36,917 bases of DNA, taken from positions 1 through 36,917 of the forward strand of contig CAYXZC010000014.1 of the NCBI GenBank assembly GCA_964469815.1. Direction: 5' to 3'. A program made the translations under genes and the position numbers. Source of the stretch: MGBC163016 sp964469815. GTDB lineage: Bacteria; Actinomycetota; Coriobacteriia; Coriobacteriales; Eggerthellaceae. Of the stretch, positions 24,678 to 32,537 are shown in pieces; within the stretch, counting starts at the first letter, position 1; each line of letters starts with the position of its first letter. The notes under the pieces were generated by a model that saw nothing but the letters and a program-made list of their open reading frames with translations, was not told the DNA's origin and made no database searches.

Positions 24678-25568
24678 ATGTATGAAGCTTATGCATTCAG
24701 CGGTGCAATGGATGAGGTTACGCTCGTCTTGTTCACAACGCTTGCTCCTTCCGGGGCGATCGCATTCATCTTGATGTCTCTGCCATTCATCTTCAAAGGA
24801 CAGGCGCTAGATCCCGATATGCAGAAGGGGATCGATAAGTATCTAAGCGTTCCTGTGCTCGTAGCCATGATCGGGCTTGTCGCTTCAGCAACGCATCTCG
24901 GAAGCCCGGCAAATGCTCTGTATGTATTGAGCGGATTCGGACGAAGCCCCTTGTCGAACGAAGTCGTATGCGGAGTGGTATTCCTTGGCACAGGAGGGAT
25001 ATACTGGCTCACATCATTCGCTTCCCGACCAAAGAATATCAAGCGTCGTCGTGTTTTCCTTTTCTTCATATCGTTATTCGGGCTTTGTTTCATAGGTGCC
25101 ATCTCGCTTGCATACAATGCAGATACGATAATCACATGGAGCAATCCTTTAGTGATCGCAGCGCTATGGCTCAATGCCCTTATCGGAGGCCCTCTTCTTG
25201 CTCTGTTCGGGTTCAGGTTGGCGAGGTTCTATACAAAAGGCCATCGTCTCGGCAAAGCGATGCTCGGGTTGTCGATCGCGGCGCTCATCGCCAACATCAT
25301 CGTATATGCCATCTGGGGCGCTGGGCTTCCACAAGTGTCCAACTCGATGACTTCAGCGGACAATCTTGTTCCGCTATTCATTCCCATGTTGGTGGTGTTC
25401 GTTGCTTTGAATGTTCTCGGGATCGCTTTAGGAGCCAAAGCGGTGGCGAACAAAGGTGAGACCCCAATGTGGATACCTGTCGCCTCCGTTCTATCTTCGT
25501 TCCTCGGTATCTTCGTGATGCGGTTTGCTTTCTATATGATCCACATGACGGCAGGGATCAGCATCTAG
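24678..25568 (+). CDS. Second DmsC-type membrane anchor
   Basis: A 296-residue protein with about eight membrane helices, paralogous to the dmsC product: LFTTLAPSGAIAFI, ATHLGSPANALYVLSGFGRSPLSNEV and the C-terminal RFAFYMIHMTAGISI match its blocks position for position. It lies 37 bases after the chaperone gene, as the last gene of the cluster. It might replace the first anchor under some conditions or serve another DmsAB pair encoded elsewhere. Which of these applies cannot be read from the window. Confidence 0.85.
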   Translation: MYEAYAFSGAMDEVTLVLFTTLAPSGAIAFILMSLPFIFKGQALDPDMQKGIDKYLSVPVLVAMIGLVASATHLGSPANALYVLSGFGRSPLSNEVVCGVVFLGTGGIYWLTSFASRPKNIKRRRVFLFFISLFGLCFIGAISLAYNADTIITWSNPLVIAALWLNALIGGPLLALFGFRLARFYTKGHRLGKAMLGLSIAALIANIIVYAIWGAGLPQVSNSMTSADNLVPLFIPMLVVFVALNVLGIALGAKAVANKGETPMWIPVASVLSSFLGIFVMRFAFYMIHMTAGISI

Positions 25569-25670
25569 CACCATTAGTAACTAAGATTCACCTATGAGAA
25601 CGAAGTGCTGAATGGTTCTTTGACCTCAATCGTCCTCTAAAGTTTCTTAGAGCATTGTTCTATGCAAGAT

Positions 25671-25689
25671 ATAACAAATCTGTTATACT
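25671..25689 (+). promoter_or_regulatory. Extended -10 promoter with overlapping palindromic operator
   Basis: The perfect palindrome ATAACA-AATC-TGTTAT (25671-25686) overlaps an extended -10 element TGTTATACT (TG at 25681, hexamer TATACT at 25684-25689). The GntR gene starts 57 bases later, so this is a good candidate for autoregulation by repression. No -35 consensus is seen, which is normal for extended -10 promoters. Confidence 0.6.
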
Positions 25690-25746
25690 TCGAGTATCAC
25701 AAAAGAGAATCTCAATTCGGTCAATGGGTGAGAAAGGAGTATTACC

Positions 25747-26256
25747 ATGCTGCTCGAAGTAGATTCGAAGTCTTCGCATCCTATCTATCAGCAAATTTAC
25801 GATCAAATCGTTTCCGGGATCGCTCAAGGGGAATTGGAGCCAGGGGAGAGCCTGCCTTCGGTGCGCGCTCTCGCATCGGATATAGGCGTCAACCTTCATA
25901 CGGTAAATAAGGCATATGCATGCTTGCGAGATGCGGGCTATGTAAACATGCGTGGACGTTCCGGCGCTGTGATAGCGGAGCCGTCGAAGTCAATGGGGTC
26001 GGATGTCGATCGTGCTGAACAGGCCAAGATGGAGGAAGCCATCTTCAAGGCTGCGCTTGCTTATAGAGCCCGTGGTGGCACACGGGGTGAGTTTCTCGAG
26101 TGTGCCGAAACACAGGCAGCCCGGGCGTTCGGAGTGACATCCGATGGATCTGCTTTCACTTCATCGGATGGGTCGTTGAGCGCCGGGTGCGAACATGACG
26201 AACGGTCGATCTCTTCAAAGATCACCGGTGTGAAAGGATGTGGTCAACCATGCTGA
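25747..26256 (+). CDS. GntR-family regulator, YtrA type
   Basis: A 169-residue repressor. Residues 8-80 are a GntR winged helix (PIYQQIYDQIVSGIAQGELEPGESLPSVRALASDIGVN ... NKAYACLRDAGYV). The C-terminal part is short and lacks the FCD or UTRA effector domains, as in the YtrA subfamily. The tail is somewhat longer than usual. AAAGGAG precedes the ATG. Its stop overlaps the start region of the following membrane-protein gene, so the two form one operon, probably under its own repression. Confidence 0.88.
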   Translation: MLLEVDSKSSHPIYQQIYDQIVSGIAQGELEPGESLPSVRALASDIGVNLHTVNKAYACLRDAGYVNMRGRSGAVIAEPSKSMGSDVDRAEQAKMEEAIFKAALAYRARGGTRGEFLECAETQAARAFGVTSDGSAFTSSDGSLSAGCEHDERSISSKITGVKGCGQPC

Positions 26257-27389
26257 CCTCCACACCTGAACAGGGAGCGGCTGTCGTGCAGATGATGCAA
26301 TGGTTCCTCTGGGCTGTCATCCCTCTGTTGGGTGCACTGGCGGCGTTGACACCGTATCTCATGCCGAAGCGGGAATGCTTTGCCGTCACGATCCCGGATT
26401 CCGCACAGCATGATCCGTGCCTACGCGGTTTCAAACGCAGATATCTTACATCCATGCTCATCCTGACCGCAGCGCTCTCGGTGGTATCCGCCGTTCTCCT
26501 CGCAAATCGGCTGCTCGAGGCATTCATCGCACTATGCGTGGTCGGTATGTTCGTCTTGATGCTCACAAGCTATGCTCTCATGCTCTATTTCCGGGTGAAA
26601 GTGAAGAAGTACAAGAAGGCGCAAGGCTGGAAGAGCGAAAAGGATCGAAGCGTCAGCTATGTCGGTTACGAGGATTTTCCGAAACCGCTTTCGATGAAGT
26701 GGTGCTGGATCTATGTTCCGATCATCGTTGTTGTGGGGTTGATCGGCATCATCGGATATCCGGCGATGCCCGATATGGTCTCGATGCATCTTGATATTCA
26801 GGGAAATGAGACGGATTTCCAACCGAAGTCCTACGCTCTTGTTGCATTTCCTGTAGCATTCTGCATCTTCATCGCTATCGTAATGACCTTCTCGCAGTGG
26901 AGCATCGTGCGCTCGAAGAAAGCCAATGATCCGTCTATGCCTGCGGCAAGTCTTTGGGCCTATGGGATGTTCGCACGTGCCCAATCGATGTTGCTCGTAG
27001 TGATGGGACTTTCGATGACGGCCCTTTTCGGCATTCTCTTGCAGCTGTCGATGATCGGTGCGATCTCGATCGTGCAGGCTGTCTTGCCGATGATAGTGGC
27101 TTTGGTGATCATCATGATCGCATCCACAGCTGTAAACCTTGTGTACGGGCAGAACGGGTCGCGCTTGATCGCGCGCATGAGCGATTCAGGAGAGATGCTT
27201 CGCGATAACGATGAATACTGGAAGCTCGGAATCTTCTATTGCAACCCTAACGATCCGAGCCTGTTCCTTCCTGAGCGTTTTGGGATCGGATGGACGATGA
27301 ACTTCTCTCGTCCGGCTGTGTGGGCGATACTCGCGGTGCTCGTGGCGGTGATCATCGTATTCGTTGTGCTCTGCTTCATGCTCGTGTGA
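26250..27389 (+). CDS. DUF1648/DUF5808 membrane protein
   Basis: About 379 residues with seven to eight predicted helices. A central segment (YPAMPDMVSMHLDIQGNETDFQPKSYALV) matches the DUF1648 pattern, and the region after DNDEYWKLGIFYCNPNDPSLFLPERFGIGWTMNF matches DUF5808. Such proteins often accompany YtrA-type GntR regulators in Gram-positive bacteria, and their function is unknown. ATG at 26250 fits AAAGGA at 26233-26238; ATG at 26238 is an in-frame alternative without a spaced ribosome-binding site. A role in sensing envelope or peptide stress is possible but unproven. Confidence 0.78.
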   Translation: MLTSTPEQGAAVVQMMQWFLWAVIPLLGALAALTPYLMPKRECFAVTIPDSAQHDPCLRGFKRRYLTSMLILTAALSVVSAVLLANRLLEAFIALCVVGMFVLMLTSYALMLYFRVKVKKYKKAQGWKSEKDRSVSYVGYEDFPKPLSMKWCWIYVPIIVVVGLIGIIGYPAMPDMVSMHLDIQGNETDFQPKSYALVAFPVAFCIFIAIVMTFSQWSIVRSKKANDPSMPAASLWAYGMFARAQSMLLVVMGLSMTALFGILLQLSMIGAISIVQAVLPMIVALVIIMIASTAVNLVYGQNGSRLIARMSDSGEMLRDNDEYWKLGIFYCNPNDPSLFLPERFGIGWTMNFSRPAVWAILAVLVAVIIVFVVLCFMLV

Positions 27390-27428
27390 TGCATTGGGTG
27401 CGCATCCATGTCTTGCGTATCGGCTTGC

Positions 27429-27476
27429 ATGTGGGCGGTCAAGACCGCCCACATGGGGCAGGATAAATCCTGCCCC
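27429..27476. repeat. Two adjacent perfect palindromes
   Basis: First ATGTGGGCGGTC-AA-GACCGCCCACAT (27429-27454), then GGGGCAGGAT-AA-ATCCTGCCCC (27455-27476). The second shares its GGCAGGAT core with the palindrome at 30634-30666. They follow the DUF1648 gene and could terminate or protect its mRNA, but lack T-runs; they look like dispersed palindromic elements. Confidence 0.7.
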
Positions 27477-27557
27477 TACATATCAACATGTGCGCTGCGT
27501 CTTGTGAAAAAAGCTCCATCATCAAAGCGTGATATTAAGGTTTCTCTCATTTTCCGC

Positions 27558-27607
27558 TTGACAGTGTGTATAGGTGTGTATATAGTGTGCATATAGGGTA
27601 TATACAC
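27558..27607 (+). promoter_or_regulatory. Promoter with YtrA-type operator for the second GntR operon
   Basis: TTGACA (27558-27563), a 17-base spacer, then TATAGT (27581-27586) form a near-consensus promoter. GTGTATATA (27576-27584) and TATATACAC (27599-27607) are perfect inverted repeats that overlap the -10. Between and before them are further GTGTGTATA/GTGTGCATATA units at about 10-11-base steps. The GntR gene begins 112 bases downstream, so autorepression is likely. Confidence 0.72.
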
Positions 27608-27719
27608 TAATGTCGTCAACGGGGACGCTCGGATGTCGGCAAAACGGATCGTATCGTATGCGCGTCATCGAAAAACGTATTCGGTGTGCCATTCGGTGCA
27701 TTCCACGGAAAGAGCAATT

Positions 27720-28091
27720 TTGGAGATCATACTATCGAACTCGAGCGCATCTCCCATTTATGAGCAGATCGCGCAGCAGATCAAAGGAGCGATCCTGTCC
27801 GGGGACCTGACGGAAGGCGAGATGCTTCCGAGCATTCGCGCTCTGGCAAACGATCTACGGATAAGCGTCATAACAACGAAACGTGCATATGCAGATCTCG
27901 AAGAAGCCGGATTCGTAACGACCGTTCAAGGAAAAGGAACATTCGTTGCGGGCGGCAACCTTGAGCTTCTTCGTGAAGAGAAGCTACGGGGGATCGAGGC
28001 GCAGCTCGAAAAAGCCGTGCATGATGCAGCGGAGTCCGGGATCAGCGCCGAAGAGCTTCGTGAGATGTTCGATCTGCTTTTGGGAGAGTAG
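27720..28091 (+). CDS. GntR-family regulator, YtrA type (ABC operon)
   Basis: A 123-residue repressor, normal for YtrA proteins. TTG at 27720 is chosen because GGAAAG at 27707-27712 is well spaced and the product then starts MEIILSNSSASPIYEQIAQQ, as expected for the family. An in-frame ATG at 27633 would add 29 atypical residues. The winged helix covers residues 8-75 (AILSGDLTEGEMLPSIRALANDLRIS). A C-terminal helical segment for dimerisation follows. The ABC transporter genes start 21 bases later. Confidence 0.88.
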   Translation: MEIILSNSSASPIYEQIAQQIKGAILSGDLTEGEMLPSIRALANDLRISVITTKRAYADLEEAGFVTTVQGKGTFVAGGNLELLREEKLRGIEAQLEKAVHDAAESGISAEELREMFDLLLGE

Positions 28092-28112
28092 CGCCGGAAG
28101 GCTGAGAACAAC

Positions 28113-29030
28113 ATGGATGAACTGATCAACGTCAGAGGGCTTGTCAAACACTATGACGATTTCACATTGAAGGATGTGTCCTTAAACGTAGAAGCCGGCA
28201 CCATCGTTGGGATAATAGGCTCTAACGGAGCAGGAAAGACAACGCTTCTCAAGGCGATACTCGGGCTCATCACTCCTGATGAAGGTGAGATACGCCTTCT
28301 TGGAAAAGACCCATTCGCGATCGATGATGCGATCGATGCCATCAAGCAACATGTAGGCGTCGTGCTGGACACATGTGCATTTCCTGTCACCGCAAAGATC
28401 AAGGACGTGGATAGTTTGGGGCGTGCGGCATATCCGCGCTGGGATACCACCATGTTCTCCAAGCTATGCGATCGTTTCGGACTCGGCATGAAGAAACTGG
28501 TCAAGGATCTTTCAAGAGGCATGGGTATGAAGCTGACCTTAGCGTTTGCGCTCTCACATGATCCCGACCTATTGATATTGGACGAGGCAACAGCGGGCTT
28601 GGATCCAATGGCTCGCGATGAGATATTGGACATGATACGTGATTTCATGAAGGACGAGGATCATGCGGTCTTGATCGCATCCCATATCACCACCGATCTG
28701 GAGAAGATCGCTGATGAAGTGGTCTGCATAGATAATGGGAAGACACTCTTCAGCATGCCGAAAGAGGAGATCTGCGACACTGCAGGCATAGCGCACTGCC
28801 GTAGATCGGATATCGAGAAGGTGATCGCAAGCGGATTTTGCAAGGAAAGCCTTGAGGGGAGTCCCGCAGGATATTCCGCTGTCGGTTTCAAGATGATGCA
28901 ACGAGGGATGGGAACCGATCTTCTGGTTCCCGATCGTTTCAAGTTCGCGTCTGCATTCCCGGATCTTGAAGTGGAGCGCATTTCCATCGAGGATTACATG
29001 ACGTTGGTGTTGAAGGGAGAATCCCTATGA
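28113..29030 (+). CDS. ABC transporter ATP-binding protein (YtrB/EcsA-like)
   Basis: A 305-residue ATPase with Walker A GSNGAGKT (36-43), signature LSRGM instead of LSGGQ, Walker B LLILDEA and ASHITTD for the H-loop. The LSRGM/LSKGM variant is usual for this subfamily. GGAAGG precedes the ATG. It overlaps the permease gene by four bases (ATGA) and lies behind a YtrA-type repressor, the arrangement typical of exporters induced by cell-wall antibiotics in Gram-positive bacteria. The inducing compound is not evident here. Confidence 0.88.
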   Translation: MDELINVRGLVKHYDDFTLKDVSLNVEAGTIVGIIGSNGAGKTTLLKAILGLITPDEGEIRLLGKDPFAIDDAIDAIKQHVGVVLDTCAFPVTAKIKDVDSLGRAAYPRWDTTMFSKLCDRFGLGMKKLVKDLSRGMGMKLTLAFALSHDPDLLILDEATAGLDPMARDEILDMIRDFMKDEDHAVLIASHITTDLEKIADEVVCIDNGKTLFSMPKEEICDTAGIAHCRRSDIEKVIASGFCKESLEGSPAGYSAVGFKMMQRGMGTDLLVPDRFKFASAFPDLEVERISIEDYMTLVLKGESL

Positions 29031-29722
29031 AAGCTATGATATTTTCCGATCTGATCACTTCGAAGAATTCGGTCTTTCAGTTGCTCGGGATAACCTTGTT
29101 CGTTTCTGTCTTCATCGCTGTTGGAACAGGAACGCTCGTCACTGCGGTCGCATGCATGGCAACTATGGTGCCGTTCATGTATCTGTTCAGCATTTCTGCC
29201 TACGATGAGCAAAACGGTTGGGAACGCTTTCGTTTGACGCTTCCGATAAGCCGTCGCCAAGTGGCATATGGACGCTATGCGAGCATGTTCATCATCATGC
29301 TCGTCTCGTTGGTTGTCTCATTCGTTGTTGGAGTGTTGATAGGGCTGATCGCCGAAGCGTTGCCCTCAGGCATGCTGGATAAGGGGATCTCCCTTTCAGA
29401 ATGGGGAGTGCAAGCGATATTTTCCGTTGGCATCATAACACAAGCGATCATCCTGGTCGCATCTGCGGTGTCCCTTCCTTTCATAATGAGATTCGGAGTG
29501 ACGAAAGGCTCGCGTCTGGTTCCGGTCATCCTGATCTTGGCTCTTAGCGCAGGAGTGGCTTTCTTCACCAACAACGTCGAGTTCCTCGATCTGGATGCGA
29601 TCGCCGGCAATATCGAGAGCGTGTTCTTCATCGCGATGGCCGTCATCGTTGCGATCGCACTTGTTATGTATTGCGCGAGCGCGTACCTTTCAGCCCGTCT
29701 TTATGAGAAGCGCGAGCTCTGA
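29027..29722 (+). CDS. ABC-2 type permease of the YtrA-controlled exporter
   Basis: A 231-residue protein with six membrane helices (such as FQLLGITLFVSVFIAVG and SMFIIMLVSLVVSFVVGVL) and a cytoplasmic PISRRQVAYGRY loop common in ABC-2 permeases. Its ATG overlaps the ATPase stop. The TGA stop at 29720-29722 is directly before the ten-N gap, so it is complete, but a further operon gene could be lost in the gap. Confidence 0.83.
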   Translation: MKAMIFSDLITSKNSVFQLLGITLFVSVFIAVGTGTLVTAVACMATMVPFMYLFSISAYDEQNGWERFRLTLPISRRQVAYGRYASMFIIMLVSLVVSFVVGVLIGLIAEALPSGMLDKGISLSEWGVQAIFSVGIITQAIILVASAVSLPFIMRFGVTKGSRLVPVILILALSAGVAFFTNNVEFLDLDAIAGNIESVFFIAMAVIVAIALVMYCASAYLSARLYEKREL

Positions 29723-29732
29723 NNNNNNNNNN
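29723..29732. other. Assembly gap (10 N)
   Basis: Ten N directly after the permease stop codon and directly before the MerR operator. Contig order across it is not guaranteed. Confidence 0.98.
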
Positions 29733-29734
29733 TG

Positions 29735-29755
29735 ACCTTAACGTTGCGTAAAGGT
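29735..29755 (+). promoter_or_regulatory. MerR/TipA-type operator
   Basis: ACCTT ... AAGGT arms enclose AACGTTGCGT-like sequence, giving a dyad of about 21 bases 27 bases before the MerR gene start. This form, ACCTTAACGTTGCGTAAAGGT-like, is typical of autoregulated MerR-family drug-sensor promoters. The -35 region upstream is hidden by the gap. Confidence 0.6.
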
Positions 29756-29781
29756 TCATAATGCATATCGAGGTGAAAACG

Positions 29782-30579
29782 ATGCATCGATCAGATGAAG
29801 AACCAAATGGGGATCGCAAACAGATGAGCATCGGCGAACTTGCCGAGCGAAGCGGTGTGAGCACCCGAACGCTTCGCCATTATGAGAGCGTGGGCCTCTT
29901 GATGCCGGCACGCTCCGATAATGGATATCGCACTTACAGTCCAGTCGATGCGAAACGCTTGGCACAGATCCAAGCGATGAAGCTTTGCGGACTTCCGCTC
30001 GCAACGATCCGCATGCTCCTTGCAGATCCGAAGAGCAACCTGCATGATGCGCTTTCTGATCACCTCAAGAACCTGTACACACAGGATAAAACGTTGAAGG
30101 ACTCGATAGTGCACACAACAGCGGCTATCGAGGCGATCGAAAGGATAGAGAAGATGGATACGATGGATGCATTTGAGAAGATGAAGGCACAGGGGCTTCA
30201 GGATTTCGAAGAGACATATGGAGCAGAGGCTCGTGGCCTTTATGGTGATGATGCGATAGATGCAGCGAATGAGCGGATGATGTCGCTGACCCAAAGCGAA
30301 TGGGATGCCAAAGAGCTTCTCGAGGAATCGATAAAGGCTCAGCTTCGCCTTGCAATGGAGAAAGGTGACGCGGCGGGTGATGAAGCGAAGGAACTTGCCC
30401 GAATGCATGAGCGTTGGATCACCATACATTGGGGGCAGGGTTATAGCAAGGATGCGTATCTTGCCCTAGTGAGAGGATACCTTGCTGACAAGCGATTCGT
30501 GAAATACTACGATTCAGCGGCCGGGGATGGTGCAACTGAATTTTTGGTACGGGCGGTCGTATCGTATCAGGCGCAATGA
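29782..30579 (+). CDS. MerR-family regulator with TipAS drug-binding domain
   Basis: A 265-residue activator. ATG at 29782 follows GAGGTG with good spacing; 29761 and 29824 are alternatives. Residues about 15-85 are a MerR winged helix (MSIGELAERSGVSTRTLRHYESVGLL ... NGYRTYSPVDAKRL). A coiled-coil dimer helix follows to about 130. The remainder matches the TipAS-type domain (FEKMKAQGLQDFEETYG ... TQSEWDA ... ARMHERWITIHWGQGYS), which binds thiopeptide-like antibiotics in known cases. It probably activates an efflux or resistance gene and itself, but no clear target lies downstream. Confidence 0.88.
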   Translation: MHRSDEEPNGDRKQMSIGELAERSGVSTRTLRHYESVGLLMPARSDNGYRTYSPVDAKRLAQIQAMKLCGLPLATIRMLLADPKSNLHDALSDHLKNLYTQDKTLKDSIVHTTAAIEAIERIEKMDTMDAFEKMKAQGLQDFEETYGAEARGLYGDDAIDAANERMMSLTQSEWDAKELLEESIKAQLRLAMEKGDAAGDEAKELARMHERWITIHWGQGYSKDAYLALVRGYLADKRFVKYYDSAAGDGATEFLVRAVVSYQAQ

Positions 30580-30633
30580 TCGCATCCGTAGCGAGACGCA
30601 TTGTTTCGTAATGGCACACATTACCTATGCGCT

Positions 30634-30666
30634 GTGTAGTGGCAGGATCACATCCTGCCACTACAC
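30634..30666. repeat. Perfect palindrome between convergent genes
   Basis: GTGTAGTGGCAGGAT-CAC-ATCCTGCCACTACAC, a 15-bp perfect stem with a three-base loop. It belongs with the GGCAGGAT palindrome at 27455-27476. It lies between the convergent MerR and dipeptidase genes and could act as a two-way terminator, although no T-run follows. Confidence 0.72.
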
Positions 30667-30703
30667 GTTAACCGGATACATCCCGTTCTAGGCTTTCGGA
30701 ATA

Positions 30704-32263
30704 TCAATGATCCGAGGCTCCGAAAGCGTTCTTCATGTGCAGACTGCGCTCGAAGAGCACTTCGCCCAATAGATCGCTGTTGGCAGCCTTCACCTTTGCC
30801 ACCAATCGCTCGTTGGACTGCTCGAGCGTCTTTTCAGCTTCTTCATCCGACATGCCGACGAGCTTCTTGTCCATCTCATGAATGGCCGCATATCCGTCTG
30901 CCATCGTCTGTTGCTGATAAGCTGAAATGGATTCGAAGTTGGCGAAGAACTCCGGGTCAGCCAAAGCGGCGACCATTCTGTTCACCCAGTAGAACTTATC
31001 CGTTGAAACATCAAGTTCGGTGGCCAGATAATCGGGGATGGCATTCACGTTTGTGAACATGGCGATGGCGGTGTTGAACGGTCCTGAACCGAAAGCCACC
31101 CATTGAACAGCCTTTGCCTTCTCAGGAGCATACGGACGTATCGTCAAGACAGAACACTCGCATGTGCGGTTGATTCCGATATCGCGGAAGCGATGCCTGC
31201 TCTCATCTGTGCCTTGTAACCCATAGGGGTCGTAGATCGTGCCATCGTAAGTGGACGACAGTAGGTTCTTCACATCCATGACCGATATCTTGGTTTTTGG
31301 TGTCATGCACCACGGTATGTCGAAGCTCTGTGGGCCATATTTCGGATCGATGCCATGGAAGTCAGGTGAATCCATATTCAACATGCTGCATATGTACCAT
31401 GCGCGTGAATTGTTGTAGACCTCATCGAGCCAAGTGTAGCTGCCGAACGCCTCGCGTGGATTGAAGAAGCGCGGGATCCCGTGGAACTTGTCATCATCAA
31501 CGAATCCCTCCAAGAAACCGGTGCTCTTCATGTCGCTTAGGGTCACATCGAGATGATTCTCGGCCATCCATTCCGGAAGATCCTTGGAGCACATGAATTC
31601 GTTTTGATCGGAGAAGGCATCGACCAGGTCGAACTTATCGATACCGAGCCTGTTGGGCTGTGCGACATAGGCATCATCGGGAACGCGTCGGGCGATCCAA
31701 TGATGGCCGCCTATGGTCTCGATATACCAGATCTCATCCTCATCGGCAAAAGCTACGCCGTTCATCTCGTAAGTGCCGTACTCCTCGAGCAGAGCACCCA
31801 TGCGCTTCACGCCTTCCTTTGCTGTGCGAATGTAGGGAAGGATTATGGTGAGCAGGTTCTCTTCGCCTATTCCGCCCGGTTGCTCAGGCTCGAAATCCGC
31901 GCTGCCTTCGGTACCTTTGGCAGGTTTGTAGCATACCAGCGGATCTGCCCCAAGCACGCGCGCATTAGATGAGATGGTCTCCGTTGCGGTCATAGCAACG
32001 TTTGCGGAATTGATGCCCGCTTCGCCCCAGATGCCGGCACTTGGGTCAGTGTTCGGCGTGCATGTGTAGCGCAGTGGATCATCGGGAAGTTCGATCGTAA
32101 GATGATTGGTCACACCGGTATATTTGCGAGGCTGATCCTCCGGTTTCACGACCATCATGCTCTTCGCGTTGAATGCGCCGTTTTCGCAGTCTTCGTTCCT
32201 TGCGATGATCGTAGAGCCATCATTGGTGGCGCCTTTTCCCACCAAGATCGTTGTGCAAGCCAT
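30704..32263 (-). CDS. C69-family dipeptidase
   Basis: A 519-residue Ntn-hydrolase. It begins MACTTILVGKGATNDG, so the nucleophile is C3, to be exposed by removing the first residues, as in lactobacillar PepD. The STIIARNEDCE, GIWGEAGINSANVAMTATETI and IETIGGHHWIARRVPDD blocks are those of peptidase family C69. AGAGGA precedes the ATG. No signal peptide is present, so it is a cytoplasmic enzyme that cleaves dipeptides, probably for amino-acid nutrition. It stands alone on the minus strand, divergent from the pst operon. Confidence 0.9.
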   Translation of the reverse strand: MACTTILVGKGATNDGSTIIARNEDCENGAFNAKSMMVVKPEDQPRKYTGVTNHLTIELPDDPLRYTCTPNTDPSAGIWGEAGINSANVAMTATETISSNARVLGADPLVCYKPAKGTEGSADFEPEQPGGIGEENLLTIILPYIRTAKEGVKRMGALLEEYGTYEMNGVAFADEDEIWYIETIGGHHWIARRVPDDAYVAQPNRLGIDKFDLVDAFSDQNEFMCSKDLPEWMAENHLDVTLSDMKSTGFLEGFVDDDKFHGIPRFFNPREAFGSYTWLDEVYNNSRAWYICSMLNMDSPDFHGIDPKYGPQSFDIPWCMTPKTKISVMDVKNLLSSTYDGTIYDPYGLQGTDESRHRFRDIGINRTCECSVLTIRPYAPEKAKAVQWVAFGSGPFNTAIAMFTNVNAIPDYLATELDVSTDKFYWVNRMVAALADPEFFANFESISAYQQQTMADGYAAIHEMDKKLVGMSDEEAEKTLEQSNERLVAKVKAANSDLLGEVLFERSLHMKNAFGASDH

Positions 32264-32424
32264 GGTGTCCTCTTTTCGTTGGGTTTGCTAAGAGAAGAAT
32301 TGCTTGGTTTGATGTTAGCCCCCGATATAGCGTGCGCAGAAATGCAAGGTAGCGATGTTCTCAAAGCGTAAACATGCTGAAAAGTGCTCTTGTAGATTCG
32401 CGGCACTAGATCCTTTGCAAGCAT

Positions 32425-32454
32425 TTTACAAACGCCTGACGCTCTCTTTATGAA
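32425..32454 (+). promoter_or_regulatory. Candidate pst operon promoter
   Basis: TTTACA (32425-32430) and TATGAA (32449-32454) with an 18-base spacer, about 85 bases before pstS. Both hexamers deviate from consensus. TTTACA-like elements are also the core of PhoB/PhoP-type boxes; a second TTACA lies near 32466. Confidence 0.35.
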
Positions 32455-32473
32455 TAGGGATCATTCTTACATC

Positions 32474-32509
32474 GAGCCTCCTCTTAAGGCTCCCTCCCCG
32501 AAGAGGAGG
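32474..32509 (+). promoter_or_regulatory. Overlapping alternative hairpins in the pstS leader
   Basis: GAGCCT (32474-32479) can pair with AGGCTC (32487-32492). Alternatively CCTCCTCTT (32477-32485) pairs perfectly with AAGAGGAGG (32501-32509). The two structures share bases and exclude each other, as in attenuators. The later pstS ribosome-binding site AAAGGAAAG stays outside both. Confidence 0.45.
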
Positions 32510-32537
32510 CCCACAGTTCAGAAAGGAAAGAGCATCA

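Noticed and set aside
27633..27719. N-terminal extension of the second GntR protein
   Set aside because: The 29 extra residues overlap nothing conserved, and TTG at 27720 has the better-spaced ribosome-binding site and family-like start.
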